In this document: in pieces, positions 39,199 to 48,579 of the stretch
Numbering within the stretch: the stretch's first letter is position 1
Layout: the number at the start of each line of letters is the position of its first letter
Assembly (NCBI RefSeq): GCF_026343945.1
Contig: NZ_JAPKNJ010000004.1
Location: 62,001-126,000, forward strand
Length of the DNA stretch: 64,000 nucleotides
Source of the DNA: Kaistia algarum
GTDB lineage: Bacteria; Pseudomonadota; Alphaproteobacteria; Rhizobiales; Kaistiaceae
Direction: 5' to 3'
Notes under the pieces: generated by a model
The model's database searches: none
What the model was told of the DNA's origin: nothing
What the model saw: the letters and a program-made list of their open reading frames with translations, nothing else
Made by a program: the position numbers and the translations under genes

Positions 39199-40020
39199 TC
39201 AACCCCAGAAGGGCGGCAGCCTCTGTTCGAGCACGCCGCCGATCGACAGCGGCGCAACCGCGAGCGCGAGGCCCGTGCTCTCGTCGATCTCGACCGCGAC
39301 GCCGCACAAGGTCGCGGCGCCGGCGGCCGGCGTGAAGCGTCCCGACGGGATCTTCGTCAGGAAGCGGCGCACCGGTTCGTCCTTCTCCATGCCAAGAACG
39401 GAATCATAATCGCCGCACATGCCGGCATCCGACTGATAGGCGGTGCCGCCGGCCAGAATGCGGTGATCCGCGGTCGGCACATGCGTGTGCGTGCCGACGA
39501 CCAGCGTCACCCGGCCATCCAGATGGTGGGCGACGGCCTGCTTTTCGCTGGTCGCCTCGGCATGAAAATCGACAACGATCGCGTCGGCCTGCTCGCCCAG
39601 CGGACAAGCGGAAACCTCGCGGTCGACCGCGGCAAATGGATCGTCGAGCGCGTCCATGAAGACCCGGCCCATGACATTGCAGACGAGCACATTCGCCCCA
39701 TTGCGAGCCGAATAGAGATTGGCGCCGCGACCGGGCGTCCCGGCGGGAAAATTCGCCGGCCTCAGGAAACGTGGCTGCCGCTCGGCAAAGACCAACGCCT
39801 CGCGCTGGTCGAAGGCGTGGTTGCCGGTGGTGATGGCGTCGGCACCGGCATCGATCAGATCGGTGACGATTTCCTCGGTCATGCCGAAGCCGCCGGCGGC
39901 GTTCTCGCCATTGATCACTACGAAATCGAGCGAATAGCGGTCGATGAGGCCGGGGAGCAGAGCCGTGACGGCGGCACGGCCACTGCGGCCGACAATGTCT
40001 CCGAGGAACAAGAGGCGCAA
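39199..40020 (-). CDS. YmdB-family metallophosphoesterase
   Basis: 273 residues from a TTG at 40020. This start gives LRLLFLGDIVGRSGR, which is the family N-terminus, and has GGAG eight bases upstream. FVVINGENAAGGFG, ITTGNHAFDQRE, VDFHAEATSEKQA and VVGTHTHVPTADHRIL hold the dinuclear metal ligands. Related YmdB proteins hydrolyse 2',3'-cAMP or other cyclic nucleotides. It follows the 5-formyl-THF cyclo-ligase gene with 16 bases between, a conserved alphaproteobacterial order. Confidence 0.9.
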   Translation of the reverse strand: MRLLFLGDIVGRSGRAAVTALLPGLIDRYSLDFVVINGENAAGGFGMTEEIVTDLIDAGADAITTGNHAFDQREALVFAERQPRFLRPANFPAGTPGRGANLYSARNGANVLVCNVMGRVFMDALDDPFAAVDREVSACPLGEQADAIVVDFHAEATSEKQAVAHHLDGRVTLVVGTHTHVPTADHRILAGGTAYQSDAGMCGDYDSVLGMEKDEPVRRFLTKIPSGRFTPAAGAATLCGVAVEIDESTGLALAVAPLSIGGVLEQRLPPFWG

Positions 40021-40036
40021 GGAAGGCTCCGAACGA

Positions 40037-40624
40037 TCAGCCGCGCGAGGGTGCCGCGATGAGTTCCCGCTCGGTGACGATAAAGTCGAGGGGAATGTCA
40101 TGCGGCTCGAAGGGTATTCTTTCGACTTCCTGAGCCGCGAAGGCAAGGCCGACGAGACAGGGACGTCGTCCGGCATCGATCATCGCCGCAAGCGCGCGGT
40201 CATAATGGCCTTGGCCGTAGCCGATGCGATGGAGCGCACGGTCGAAGGCCGCGAGCGGCAGGATGACGAGATCCGGCACGATTTCGGGCGCGGTTTCGGG
40301 CGGGCCATAGGTTCCGAAGCCGGCCGGCACCAGCGGCTCGTCGGCTTCGTGGAGACGGAAGCGCAGCGTCGCACGGTCGACAAGTACCGGGAGCGCGATC
40401 GAGGCACCAGCCCGCCGCGCCGCCGCCAGGATCGGCTGCGGATCGACTTCGGAGCGGATCGGCCAATAGCCGGAGACGATACGGGGAGAAAGCCGGGCGA
40501 GCAGCGGCGCCGAGTGAACGGCAGCCGCTTCGGCCGCGTCCTGACGAAGCGAAACATCGATCGCATCGCGCCGCGCGAGCGCGGTGGCTCTCAGATCCGC
40601 CTTCAGGTTCGGCAAATCGCGCAA
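40037..40624 (-). CDS. 5-formyltetrahydrofolate cyclo-ligase
   Basis: 195 residues, starting at a TTG at 40624 with no strong ribosome site, so the start is tentative. LKADLRATALARRDAID, GYWPIRSEVDPQPIL, LVILPLAAFDRALHRIGYGQGHYDRAL (substrate loop) and GLAFAAQEVERIPFEPHDIPLD are the family blocks. It recycles 5-formyl-THF to 5,10-methenyl-THF using ATP. It follows the 6S RNA, as ygfA follows ssrS in E. coli. Confidence 0.92.
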   Translation of the reverse strand: MRDLPNLKADLRATALARRDAIDVSLRQDAAEAAAVHSAPLLARLSPRIVSGYWPIRSEVDPQPILAAARRAGASIALPVLVDRATLRFRLHEADEPLVPAGFGTYGPPETAPEIVPDLVILPLAAFDRALHRIGYGQGHYDRALAAMIDAGRRPCLVGLAFAAQEVERIPFEPHDIPLDFIVTERELIAAPSRG

Positions 40625-40667
40625 AAATCGGCGCCCATGGTCAGCAGGAAACAGCGCGGAGGGAAGA

Positions 40668-40829
40668 GGTGGCGACCCACGATGGGCCGATGGATTGATC
40701 GATCCCGGGAACCTACAGCGTAGGTGGGAGCCATGTATCCGGGCCCACGGGCCCAGTCAGGGACAGCCCCCGTTTGGATCGATAAGGCCCCGGGGAATTA
40801 GATATCCTGTCGGGCCGCGCAGTATCGCC
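40668..40829 (-). ncRNA. ssrS: 6S RNA (SsrS)
   Basis: The interval between zapA and the 5-FCL gene is the usual place for 6S RNA. On the minus strand a -10-like TATATT (40842-40837) precedes a transcript of about 160 bases. Distant segments pair: TATCGATCC with GGATCGATC, GGGGCC with GGCCC, and end-proximal GGCGA with TCGCC. They enclose a central region with GGGGGCTGTCCCTGACTGG and CGGATACATGGCTCC, giving the long interrupted hairpin with a central bubble that mimics an open promoter. It sequesters housekeeping RNA polymerase in stationary phase. Ends are approximate. Confidence 0.72.
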
Positions 40830-40897
40830 GAGTCCGAATATAGGCGACGAGGCGACGGCATACCAGAGCGGATAGAAAAGCCGCCGGACAGGCCTCG

Positions 40898-41263
40898 TCA
40901 GCCGCCGCCTTCGCGCAGCTTCTGCGTCACGCCTTCGATCCGGCCGGCGACGTGCTCGATGGCGCGGGCGAAGCCGCCTTCGGCCTCTTCGAAGCGGGCG
41001 ATCACCGCGGCCTTGGTTTCGTTGACGCCGGCGATCTCGGTCTCAAGCCTGCGGATCCGGCGATGCGCCTCGGCGAGTTCGTCGCCCATGGTCAGCGCCG
41101 ACATGACGATGAGCCGCTGGTCGCCTATCTCGCCGAAACTGCCGCGAAGCTGCTCGATGACTTCGTTCAGACGGGCCGCGAGCCCCTCCAGATGGGGCTC
41201 CTGGCCGTCGTCGCAGGCCATCCGGTAGACTTTGCCATTAATGGTGACGTTGACCTGGGCCAT
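40898..41263 (-). CDS. zapA: Cell division protein ZapA
   Basis: 121 residues. The N-terminal globular part [22 protein letters not shown] and [17 protein letters not shown] is diagnostic. The middle ([19 protein letters not shown]) continues into a coiled coil. ZapA cross-links FtsZ filaments. The ATG shares one base with the preceding stop (TGATG), so it is translated with the coiled-coil gene upstream. Confidence 0.93.
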   Translation of the reverse strand: MAQVNVTINGKVYRMACDDGQEPHLEGLAARLNEVIEQLRGSFGEIGDQRLIVMSALTMGDELAEAHRRIRRLETEIAGVNETKAAVIARFEEAEGGFARAIEHVAGRIEGVTQKLREGGG

Positions 41264-41547
41264 CAGCCGGCTCCATCGCGATCAAGGACGCCGCGGATCG
41301 TCTCCATCGCCCCGACCAAGCGGCGGGAGACCTCCTGATTGGCCGATTCGAGACGCTCGGCCCGCGATTCCGCCGCGTCGACCGATTGGGCGAGGCGCGA
41401 ACGGTCGAGGCCGATGCGCTGCAGTTCGCCTTCCAGTTCGGCGAGTTTGGCGTCGGCGCCGAGTCGATCCTCCACTACTCCCTCGAGGGCATCGAGGGCC
41501 GCCTGCAGGCGGCGCACGGCCCGGTCGATCGGCGAGGCGGAAGACAT
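41263..41547 (-). CDS. DUF4164 coiled-coil protein
   Basis: 94 residues, almost entirely heptad-like helix ([59 protein letters not shown]). This is the small alphaproteobacterial DUF4164 family, found directly before zapA. A ZapB-like divisome role is plausible from length, coiled-coil content and coupling to zapA, but unproven. Confidence 0.85.
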   Translation of the reverse strand: MSSASPIDRAVRRLQAALDALEGVVEDRLGADAKLAELEGELQRIGLDRSRLAQSVDAAESRAERLESANQEVSRRLVGAMETIRGVLDRDGAG

Positions 41548-41708
41548 CTTGGCTTCTGGCGCTCCATGGCTGGCGCATCGAATCCGGCCATCGAGGCCGT
41601 GCGGCAGAGATTAGGCACCGGCCAAACCTCGCGTCAATGCGAGCAAGCCAGCGAAGAAATTGGCGAATTTCGTCCGTGCTTGGGACGTCAGCCTCCGGGG
41701 CCGCGCGA

Positions 41709-41736
41709 TTGACTACCCTTCGCGACCTGATATTTG
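41709..41736 (+). promoter_or_regulatory. Candidate sigma-70 promoter for tkt
   Basis: TTGACT and TATTTG are separated by 16 bases, about 110 bases before the tkt start and in the divergent region with DUF4164. The -35 is close to consensus; the -10 is weaker. Confidence 0.4.
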
Positions 41737-41843
41737 TCGCGTCGACCTTTCCCGACGGTCTCACGGCCTGGTGGCGTCCCGGAAACCGAAGCGGCTGGCT
41801 CAGGCCTGACAGCGGCCCCGGCCCTCTAGCGAAGAAGCGAACC

Positions 41844-43835
41844 ATGACGGACACGGAACTCAACAAGCGCATGGCGAACGCTATTCGCGCGCTGGCGATG
41901 GATTCAGTCGAGAAGGCGAAGTCGGGCCATCCGGGCATGCCGATGGGCATGGCCGACGTGGCGACGGTGCTCTTCACCCGCTTCCTGAAATATGACGTCA
42001 AGGCGCCGCACTGGCCGGACCGCGACCGCTTCATCCTTTCCGCCGGCCACGGCTCGATGCTGCTCTATTCGGTGCTGAACCTGCTTGGCTCCGATGTCGT
42101 CACGATGGACGAACTGAAGCGCTTCCGTCAGCTCCACTCGAAGACCCCGGGCCATCCCGAGAATTTCGACACGGTCGGCGTCGAGACGACCACCGGCCCG
42201 CTCGGCCAGGGTCTCGCCATGTCGGTCGGCTTCGCGCTCGCCGAGCGCATGCTCGCCGCCGAATTCGGCAATGACATTGTCGACCACTACACCTACGTCA
42301 TCGCGGGCGACGGCTGCCTCATGGAAGGCGTCAGCCACGAAGCGATCGACCTCGCCGGCCATCTGAAGCTCAATAAGCTGATCGTTCTCTTCGACGATAA
42401 CGGCATCACGATCGACGGCCACACGGACCTCGCCACCTCGGTCGACCAGATCGCCCGGTTCAAGGCCTTCGGCTGGCATGCCGAACGCGTCGACGGCTTC
42501 GACCAGGACGCGGTCGCCGCCGCCATCGAGCGGGCCCGTCATTCCGACAAGCCCTCGCTGATCGCCTGCAAGACGATCATCGGCTATGGCGCCCCTACCA
42601 AGGCCGACAGCCACGCCTCGCATGGCTCCGCCCTCGGCGCCACCGAGATCGCCGGCGCGCGCGAGAAACTCGGCTGGCCGTATCCGCCCTTCGAGATTCC
42701 CGAGGATGTCGCCACGGGCTGGCATGAGGCCGCGCGGCAGTGGGTAGGAGCCCGGGAGGCCTGGGAGTCCAAGCTCGACGCGCTCGACCATGACAAGAAG
42801 TGGGAATTCAAGCGCCGCTTCGAAGGCGTGCTGCCCGGCAATTTCGAGGCAGCGGTTGAGGCCTATAAGCGCTCGCTCTCCGAGACAAAGCCGAATGTCG
42901 CCAGCCGCAAATCCTCGGAAATGGCGCTCGACATGCTGACGGCTGTCGTTCCGGAAATGGTGGGCGGCTCGGCAGATCTGACCGGGTCGAACCTTACGCG
43001 CGGCAAGCCGCAGAAGGCGTTGACCCCGGACGACTATTCCGGCCGCTACATCCATTACGGTATCCGCGAATTCGGCATGTCGGCGGCCATGAACGGCATT
43101 TCGCTGCATGGCGGCTTCCTGCCCTATGGCGGCACCTTCCTGGTGTTCAGCGACTATGCTCGCCCGGCAATCCGCCTTTCCTCGCTGATGGGAACGCGTG
43201 TCATCTATGTGATGACGCATGATTCGATCGGTCTCGGCGAAGACGGCCCGACGCACCAGCCGGTCGAACATCTGGCCGCGCTTCGTGCGATCCCGAACCT
43301 CCAGGTCTTCCGTCCAGGCGATGCCGTGGAAGTGGCCGAAGCGTGGCAGATCGCTCTCGAAAGCGCTCACAATCCCTCGCTTCTAGCCCTCTCGCGCCAG
43401 AATCTGCCGACCCAGCGCGTCGAGCATTCGTCCGAGAACAAGACAGCGAAGGGTGCCTACCTGCTCTCCGGCCCGGCCGAGGCGGACGTCACGATCTTCG
43501 CCACCGGTTCCGAGGTTGCGATCGCCATCGATGCCAAGGCCAAGATCGAGGCGGCCGGCCGCACGGCCCGCGTCGTGTCGGTCCCGTGCTTCGAATTGTT
43601 CGACAGGCAGGACGAGGCCTACAAAGCGGCAACCATTGGCACCTCGCCGGTCAAGCTCGCGATCGAAGCCGCCATCCGCCAGGGCTGGGACCACTTCATC
43701 GGCACGGACGGCATCTTCATCGGCATGAGCAGCTTCGGCGCCAGCGCGCCGATTGAGGCGCTCTACCCCTATTTCGGCATCACGGCCGAGGCGGCCGCCG
43801 ATGCGGCGCTTGCGCGTCTGGCCTCGAACGCCTGA
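41844..43835 (+). CDS. tkt: Transketolase
   Basis: 663 residues. [16 protein letters not shown], the thiamine-diphosphate motif [13 protein letters not shown] with the NNG-like [29 protein letters not shown] and the C-terminal [10 protein letters not shown] are all present. It transfers two-carbon units in the pentose phosphate pathway and, where present, the Calvin cycle. The start at 41844 gives [20 protein letters not shown]. It heads tkt-gap-pgk-fba, all on the plus strand with 60-200 base gaps. Confidence 0.96.
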   Translation: MTDTELNKRMANAIRALAMDSVEKAKSGHPGMPMGMADVATVLFTRFLKYDVKAPHWPDRDRFILSAGHGSMLLYSVLNLLGSDVVTMDELKRFRQLHSKTPGHPENFDTVGVETTTGPLGQGLAMSVGFALAERMLAAEFGNDIVDHYTYVIAGDGCLMEGVSHEAIDLAGHLKLNKLIVLFDDNGITIDGHTDLATSVDQIARFKAFGWHAERVDGFDQDAVAAAIERARHSDKPSLIACKTIIGYGAPTKADSHASHGSALGATEIAGAREKLGWPYPPFEIPEDVATGWHEAARQWVGAREAWESKLDALDHDKKWEFKRRFEGVLPGNFEAAVEAYKRSLSETKPNVASRKSSEMALDMLTAVVPEMVGGSADLTGSNLTRGKPQKALTPDDYSGRYIHYGIREFGMSAAMNGISLHGGFLPYGGTFLVFSDYARPAIRLSSLMGTRVIYVMTHDSIGLGEDGPTHQPVEHLAALRAIPNLQVFRPGDAVEVAEAWQIALESAHNPSLLALSRQNLPTQRVEHSSENKTAKGAYLLSGPAEADVTIFATGSEVAIAIDAKAKIEAAGRTARVVSVPCFELFDRQDEAYKAATIGTSPVKLAIEAAIRQGWDHFIGTDGIFIGMSSFGASAPIEALYPYFGITAEAAADAALARLASNA

Positions 43836-43921
43836 AACTGCGACAAATACGGCCGGGACGTTGGGGTTCCGGCCCCGGACACAGAGAGAAGGCGCTTGTT
43901 CGCGCCTCAAGGAGATCGACC

Positions 43922-44929
43922 ATGGCGGTGCGGGTAGCAATCAATGGGTTTGGCCGGATCGGCCGCAACATTCTGCGGGCGATCGTCGAGTCGGGCCGTA
44001 CCGATATCGAGGTCGTGTCGGTCAACGACCTCGGCCCAGTCGAGACCAACGCCCATTTGCTGCGCTTCGATTCGGTGCATGGCCGCTTCCCCAAGACGGT
44101 AGCCGTCGAGGGTGATTCGATCGTCGTCGACGGCAAGAAGATCCGTGTCACCGCGATCAAGGACCCCGCGACGCTGCCGCACAAGGAGCTCGATGTCGAT
44201 ATCGCGCTCGAATGCACGGGCATCTTCACCTCTCGCGACAAGGCGGCCGCGCATCTGACGGCTGGCGCCAAGCGCGTCATCGTCTCGGCTCCGGCCGACC
44301 ACGCCGACTACACCGCCGTCTACGGCGTCAACGATAGCGGCCTGTCGAAGGACCATCTGGTCATCTCGAACGGTTCCTGCACCACGAACTGCCTGGCGCC
44401 GGTTGCCAAGGTTCTGCAGGAACTCGTCGGCATCCACCATGGCTACATGACGACGGTGCACTCCTACACCGGCGACCAGCCGACGCTGGATACGATGCAC
44501 AAGGACCTCTACCGCGGCCGCGCCGCTGCGCTTTCCTCGATCCCGACCTCGACGGGCGCCGCCAAGGCGATCGGCCTGGTGATCCCATCGCTCAAGGGCA
44601 AGCTCGACGGCAGCGCGATCCGCGTGCCGACGCCGAATGTCTCGCTGATTGACCTCACCTTCGTCGCCGATCGCGCAACGACCAAGGAAGAGATCAATGC
44701 GGCGATGATCGCGGCGTCGGAAGGCGCGCTGAAGGGCGTGCTGGCTGTCACCGACCAGCCGAACGTCTCGCACGACTTCAACCACGACCCGCATTCGGCG
44801 ACGTTCCACCTCGACCAGACCAAGGTCATCGACGGCACCTTCGTCCGCGTACTGGCCTGGTACGACAATGAGTGGGGCTTCTCGAACCGGATGGCCGACA
44901 TGTCGGTCGCCCTCGCGAAGACGATCTGA
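43922..44929 (+). CDS. gap: Glyceraldehyde-3-phosphate dehydrogenase, type I
   Basis: 335 residues. The NAD-binding start [17 protein letters not shown] and the catalytic Cys in [12 protein letters not shown] are clear. [24 protein letters not shown] and [12 protein letters not shown] are also conserved. It interconverts G3P and 1,3-bisphosphoglycerate. A GGAG precedes the start. The adjacent pgk takes its product. Confidence 0.97.
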   Translation: MAVRVAINGFGRIGRNILRAIVESGRTDIEVVSVNDLGPVETNAHLLRFDSVHGRFPKTVAVEGDSIVVDGKKIRVTAIKDPATLPHKELDVDIALECTGIFTSRDKAAAHLTAGAKRVIVSAPADHADYTAVYGVNDSGLSKDHLVISNGSCTTNCLAPVAKVLQELVGIHHGYMTTVHSYTGDQPTLDTMHKDLYRGRAAALSSIPTSTGAAKAIGLVIPSLKGKLDGSAIRVPTPNVSLIDLTFVADRATTKEEINAAMIAASEGALKGVLAVTDQPNVSHDFNHDPHSATFHLDQTKVIDGTFVRVLAWYDNEWGFSNRMADMSVALAKTI

Positions 44930-44951
44930 AGCCAGCCCAATCGATAAGATC

Positions 44952-44978
44952 GGAGGCGGACACTCCTGCGCCGCCTCC
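44952..44978 (+). repeat. Hairpin in the gap-pgk spacer
   Basis: GGAGGCGG and CCGCCTCC pair perfectly around 11 bases between the gap stop and pgk start. No T-tract follows, so an mRNA-processing or stabilising role fits better than termination. Confidence 0.5.
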
Positions 44979-45013
44979 GCCAATGCCCTGACCCGAGCGC
45001 GAGGAATCCAGCC

Positions 45014-46210
45014 ATGACCAGCTTTCGCACCCTCGATGCCGCCGAATTCAAGGGCAAGCGCGTGCTCGTCCGCGTCGATCTGAATGTCCCGACCAAGGAC
45101 GGCAAGGTTACCGATGATACGCGCATCCGTGCCGTGCTGCCGACGATCGAGGAGATCTCGAAAAAGGGCGGCAAGGTGATCCTGCTCGCCCATTTCGGCC
45201 GCCCCAAGGGTGAGCGGGTCAAGGAGATGTCGCTCGCCCCGGTGGCTCCGGTGCTGGAGCGACTGCTCGGCCGCGCCGTGGCCTTCGCGGATGACTGCAT
45301 CGGCAACGACGCCGCCTCCGCCATTGCCAGGATGAGCGACGGCGACGTGCTGCTGCTGGAGAATACCCGCTTCCACAAGGGCGAGGAGAAGAACGATCCG
45401 ATCTTCGTCTCCGCGCTGGCGGAACTCGGCGACCTCTATGTCGACGACGCCTTCTCGGCGTCGCATCGCGCCCATGCCTCGACCGAGGGCATCGCCCATA
45501 TCCTGCCTGCCTATGCCGGCCGTTCCATGCAGGCCGAACTCGAGGCACTGGAGAAGGCGCTGACGGCGCCGAAGCGACCCGTGATCGCCATTGTCGGCGG
45601 CGCCAAGGTGTCGTCGAAGATCGACCTCCTGGAAAATCTCGTCACCAAGGTGGACGCTCTCGTCATTGGCGGCGGCATGGCAAACACATTCTTGAACGCC
45701 GAGGGCTACAATGTGGGCGCCTCGCTCTGCGAGAAGGACCTCGCCGACACGGCCCGCCGGATCCTGATCAAGGCCGAAGAGGCGAACTGCGCCATCATCC
45801 TGCCGGTCGACGCCAATGTTGCCTATCATTTCGAGGCCAATAGCCCGAGCCAGAACTACAGTGTCGAGGCTATACCCGCCGATGGCATGATCCTTGATGT
45901 CGGGCCGCAGTCGATCGAGCGCATCAAGGCCGCGATCGACGATGCGGCGACTGTGGTCTGGAACGGCCCGCTTGGCGCTTTCGAGCTGCGTCCGTTCGAT
46001 ATCGGCACCAATGAAGCGGCCCGTCATGCCGCGGCGCGCACCAAGGCAGGTCACCTGCTCTCGGTCGCCGGCGGTGGCGATACGGTCGCGGCGCTCAACC
46101 AGGCTGGCGTCGCCGACGACTTCTCGTATGTCTCGACGGCGGGTGGCGCCTTCCTCGAATGGCTCGAAGGCAAGGTGCTGCCGGGCGTCGAGGTTCTGAA
46201 GCGCAGCTGA
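45014..46210 (+). CDS. pgk: Phosphoglycerate kinase
   Basis: 398 residues. [48 protein letters not shown], the Lys-rich [18 protein letters not shown] and the nucleotide loop [15 protein letters not shown] are all conserved. It makes ATP and 3-phosphoglycerate; the latter also feeds serA, encoded elsewhere in this window. Confidence 0.97.
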   Translation: MTSFRTLDAAEFKGKRVLVRVDLNVPTKDGKVTDDTRIRAVLPTIEEISKKGGKVILLAHFGRPKGERVKEMSLAPVAPVLERLLGRAVAFADDCIGNDAASAIARMSDGDVLLLENTRFHKGEEKNDPIFVSALAELGDLYVDDAFSASHRAHASTEGIAHILPAYAGRSMQAELEALEKALTAPKRPVIAIVGGAKVSSKIDLLENLVTKVDALVIGGGMANTFLNAEGYNVGASLCEKDLADTARRILIKAEEANCAIILPVDANVAYHFEANSPSQNYSVEAIPADGMILDVGPQSIERIKAAIDDAATVVWNGPLGAFELRPFDIGTNEAARHAAARTKAGHLLSVAGGGDTVAALNQAGVADDFSYVSTAGGAFLEWLEGKVLPGVEVLKRS

Positions 46211-46283
46211 TCCAGTTTGCTGCGACGCACAACGGCCAACTGAGAGCCGTCGGGCCGATTTGTTTGTTCGGTCATGAAAATTA

Positions 46284-46345
46284 AACGTTGCAGGTGCTTA
46301 ATCGACCAGCGACGTTTTATTTTGCAGTGCAAAATCTAACGTTGC
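46284..46345. promoter_or_regulatory. Operator-like cluster upstream of fba
   Basis: Two copies of AACGTTGC (46284-46291 and 46338-46345) flank a perfect palindrome ATTTTGCA-G-TGCAAAAT (46319-46335). The patch is AT-rich, 66-127 bases before the fba start. The AACGTT core is itself palindromic, like LacI-family half-site junctions. It suggests separate regulation of fba from tkt-gap-pgk. Confidence 0.5.
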
Positions 46346-46410
46346 GCGCTATCCCAAAACCGGTTGGCTTGGGCAGTCCGGCCATCTGACATTGGAAGAG
46401 ATCGCCACGC

Positions 46411-47442
46411 ATGACCGAAAGCCTGCAGGAAATCGCCCGTCGTCTGGTCTCGCCCGGCAAGGGCCTCCTGGCTGCCGACGAGAGTTCGAGCACGATCAAG
46501 AAGCGCTTCGACCAGATCGGCCTCACATCCACTTTCGACACGCGCCGCGATTATCGCGAGATGCTGTTCCGCGCCGACGAGGCGATGCAGAAGTATATTT
46601 CCGGTGTGATCCTCTACGATGAGACGATCCGCCAGAATGCTCAGGATGGAACGCCGCTCGTCGATATCATCAAGGCCGCCGGCTCGATACCCGGCATCAA
46701 GGTCGATGGCGGCGCCAAGCCCCTGCCCGGTTTCCCCGGGGAGACGATCACGGAAGGGCTGGACGGTCTCGACACTCGGCTTGCCGAATATCGCCGTCTC
46801 GGCGCCCGCTTCGCCAAGTGGCGCGCCGTGATCGCCATCGGCAAGGGCTTGCCGACGGAGGAGGCTATCCGGGCGAATGCCCAGGCTCTCGCCCGCTATG
46901 CCGGCCTCTGCCAGCAAGCCGGCATCGTCCCGATCGTCGAGCCGGAAGTACTGATGGACGGCGCCGAAGCGACGCATGACATCGCCCGTTGCGACGAGGT
47001 CACGCGGCAGACGCTTGACGTTGTCTTCGAGGAGCTCGTCCGCGCCCGCATCGATTTGACCGGCATGATCCTGAAGCCGAACATGATCGTTCCGGGCAAG
47101 GACAGCGGCCAGATCGTGACTGGCCAAGAAGTGGCCGAGCGTACGGTGGCGGTATTCCATGCGACGGTCCCGCACGCGGTTCCCGGCATCGCCTTCCTGT
47201 CCGGCGGCCAGGAAGGCGCCGAGGCGACGGAACGGCTGTCGCTCATGAACCAGATTCCGAACCTGCCCTGGAAGATCACCTTCTCCTTCGGGCGCGCGCT
47301 TCAGCATTCGTCGCTGGAAGCCTGGGGCGGCAAGTCGGAGAATGTCGCGGCCGGCCAGCGCGCCTTCCTGCATCGCTGCCATATGAACAGCCTCGCTGCC
47401 CTCGGCGAGTGGCAGCCGGAGCTGGAACGCCAGGCTGCGTGA
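46411..47442 (+). CDS. fba: Fructose-bisphosphate aldolase, class I
   Basis: 343 residues. KGLLAADESSSTIKKRF, EMLFRADEAMQKYISGVILYDET, KWRAVIAIGKGLPTEEA, IVPIVEPEVLMDG and the Schiff-base region DLTGMILKPNMIVPGKDS (Lys in LKPN) mark the metal-independent class I type. Many bacteria use class II, so this is a lineage trait. It closes the triose-phosphate block and has its own upstream control region. Confidence 0.96.
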   Translation: MTESLQEIARRLVSPGKGLLAADESSSTIKKRFDQIGLTSTFDTRRDYREMLFRADEAMQKYISGVILYDETIRQNAQDGTPLVDIIKAAGSIPGIKVDGGAKPLPGFPGETITEGLDGLDTRLAEYRRLGARFAKWRAVIAIGKGLPTEEAIRANAQALARYAGLCQQAGIVPIVEPEVLMDGAEATHDIARCDEVTRQTLDVVFEELVRARIDLTGMILKPNMIVPGKDSGQIVTGQEVAERTVAVFHATVPHAVPGIAFLSGGQEGAEATERLSLMNQIPNLPWKITFSFGRALQHSSLEAWGGKSENVAAGQRAFLHRCHMNSLAALGEWQPELERQAA

Positions 47443-47450
47443 CACTAAAC

Positions 47451-47486
47451 GGACGACGGCGCACAGAACTGCGGCGTCGTCCCCCT
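47451..47486 (+). terminator. Terminator after fba
   Basis: GGACGACG and CGTCGTCC pair around a 16-base loop, followed by CCCTTTCT. It begins eight bases after the fba stop. Confidence 0.6.
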
Positions 47487-47508
47487 TTCTATCGTCAGCC
47501 AAATCACG

Positions 47509-47520
47509 CTAAACGTTAGG
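47509..47520. promoter_or_regulatory. AACGTT-centred near-palindrome before the ExbB-like gene
   Basis: CTAAACGTTAGG is a near-perfect palindrome sharing the AACGTT core with the elements upstream of fba. It lies 40 bases before the next start. The same regulator may act on both genes. Confidence 0.35.
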
Positions 47521-47559
47521 TCATCGGCAACCGATGCGAACCTGACCCAGCGGCGGACC

Positions 47560-48576
47560 ATGGCAAGAGATTTCGATCCCTATAGGCTGGCCAGTCCGCA
47601 GGTGTATCTGTGGCGCATGATCATCTTCCTGATCATCGCCGCTTTTGTCGCCGTGATCCTGTATCGTCAGGTCTATGTCTCGTTCCTCGCCAATCCGGCG
47701 CTGAACGGGGTGATTTTCGCGGTGCTGTTCATCGGCATCTTGCTGGGTTTCCGGCAGGTCATCCGCATTTTCCCCGAAGTGCGCTGGGTCAATAATTTCC
47801 GCACCGCCGAACGTTCGGTGGAACTGGAGCGTCCACCGGTTCTGCTCGCGCCTATGGCGGCGATTCTCGGCGACCGCATCGGCCGCATGTCGATTTCGAC
47901 GCAGACCATGCGCTCGGTGCTGGATTCGATCCTGATGCGCCTCGACGAGGACCGCGACACATCGCGGTACCTGACAGGCCTTCTCATCTTCCTCGGCCTT
48001 CTCGGCACATTCTGGGGCCTGCTGCAGACCGTTGGCGCCGTTGCCAACGCGATCGGCTCGCTGAACGTGGGTTCCGGCGACAGTGCGGTCATCTTCGAGG
48101 ATCTGAAGGCGGGCCTGCAGGCGCCGCTGGCCGGCATGGGCACGGCGTTCTCGTCCTCGCTGTTCGGCCTCTCTGGCTCGCTGATCCTCGGCTTCCTCGA
48201 TCTCCAGGCCGGCCAAGCCCAGAACAAGTTCTACACCGAGTTGGAGGACTGGCTCTCGACCGTGACCGACCTCGATCCTTCGATGATGGATGTTCGCGAG
48301 GGGACGAATTCGGGCGATGATCTGCGCGTCGCGATCGAGCGGCTGACCCAGGCCGTTCAGGAAGGCTCAACGCCGGGTCAGTCCGGCGGCTCGAACCAGC
48401 GCGCCACGACGGCGATGGCCAATCTGGCCGAGGGCATACAGGGCCTCGTGCAACATATGCGCTCCGAGCAGCAGGTCGTTCGCAGCTGGGTCGAACAGCA
48501 ATCGGATCAGCAGCGCGAGATCCAGCAATTGCTGGAAGTCATTGCCCGGGCGCTCAAGCAACCTGCTGGAGAATAG
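47560..48576 (+). CDS. MotA/TolQ/ExbB-family proton-channel-like protein
   Basis: 338 residues. Two N-terminal hydrophobic segments (about 19-39 and 47-66) are followed by a cytoplasmic region. The proton-channel core then has TGLLIFLGLLGTFWGLLQTVG (about 145-165) and LAGMGTAFSSSLFGLSGSLILGFLD (about 190-214). The Thr in LLGTFWG corresponds to the conserved TolQ/ExbB Thr. The C-terminal 110 residues are polar and helical, with no TolQ equivalent. It is paired with a MotB/OmpA-type gene three bases later. It is distinct from the tolQ in this window. Conserved in Rhizobiales as far as I know, but without an assigned role. Confidence 0.82.
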   Translation: MARDFDPYRLASPQVYLWRMIIFLIIAAFVAVILYRQVYVSFLANPALNGVIFAVLFIGILLGFRQVIRIFPEVRWVNNFRTAERSVELERPPVLLAPMAAILGDRIGRMSISTQTMRSVLDSILMRLDEDRDTSRYLTGLLIFLGLLGTFWGLLQTVGAVANAIGSLNVGSGDSAVIFEDLKAGLQAPLAGMGTAFSSSLFGLSGSLILGFLDLQAGQAQNKFYTELEDWLSTVTDLDPSMMDVREGTNSGDDLRVAIERLTQAVQEGSTPGQSGGSNQRATTAMANLAEGIQGLVQHMRSEQQVVRSWVEQQSDQQREIQQLLEVIARALKQPAGE

Positions 48577-48579
48577 ACC

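Noticed and set aside
41904..43370. 488-codon open frame on the minus strand opposite tkt
   Set aside because: Same antisense effect; transketolase motifs account for the sequence.
43907..46054. 715-codon open frame on the minus strand opposite gap and pgk
   Set aside because: It crosses two well-conserved genes and an intergenic region and has no recognisable motif.
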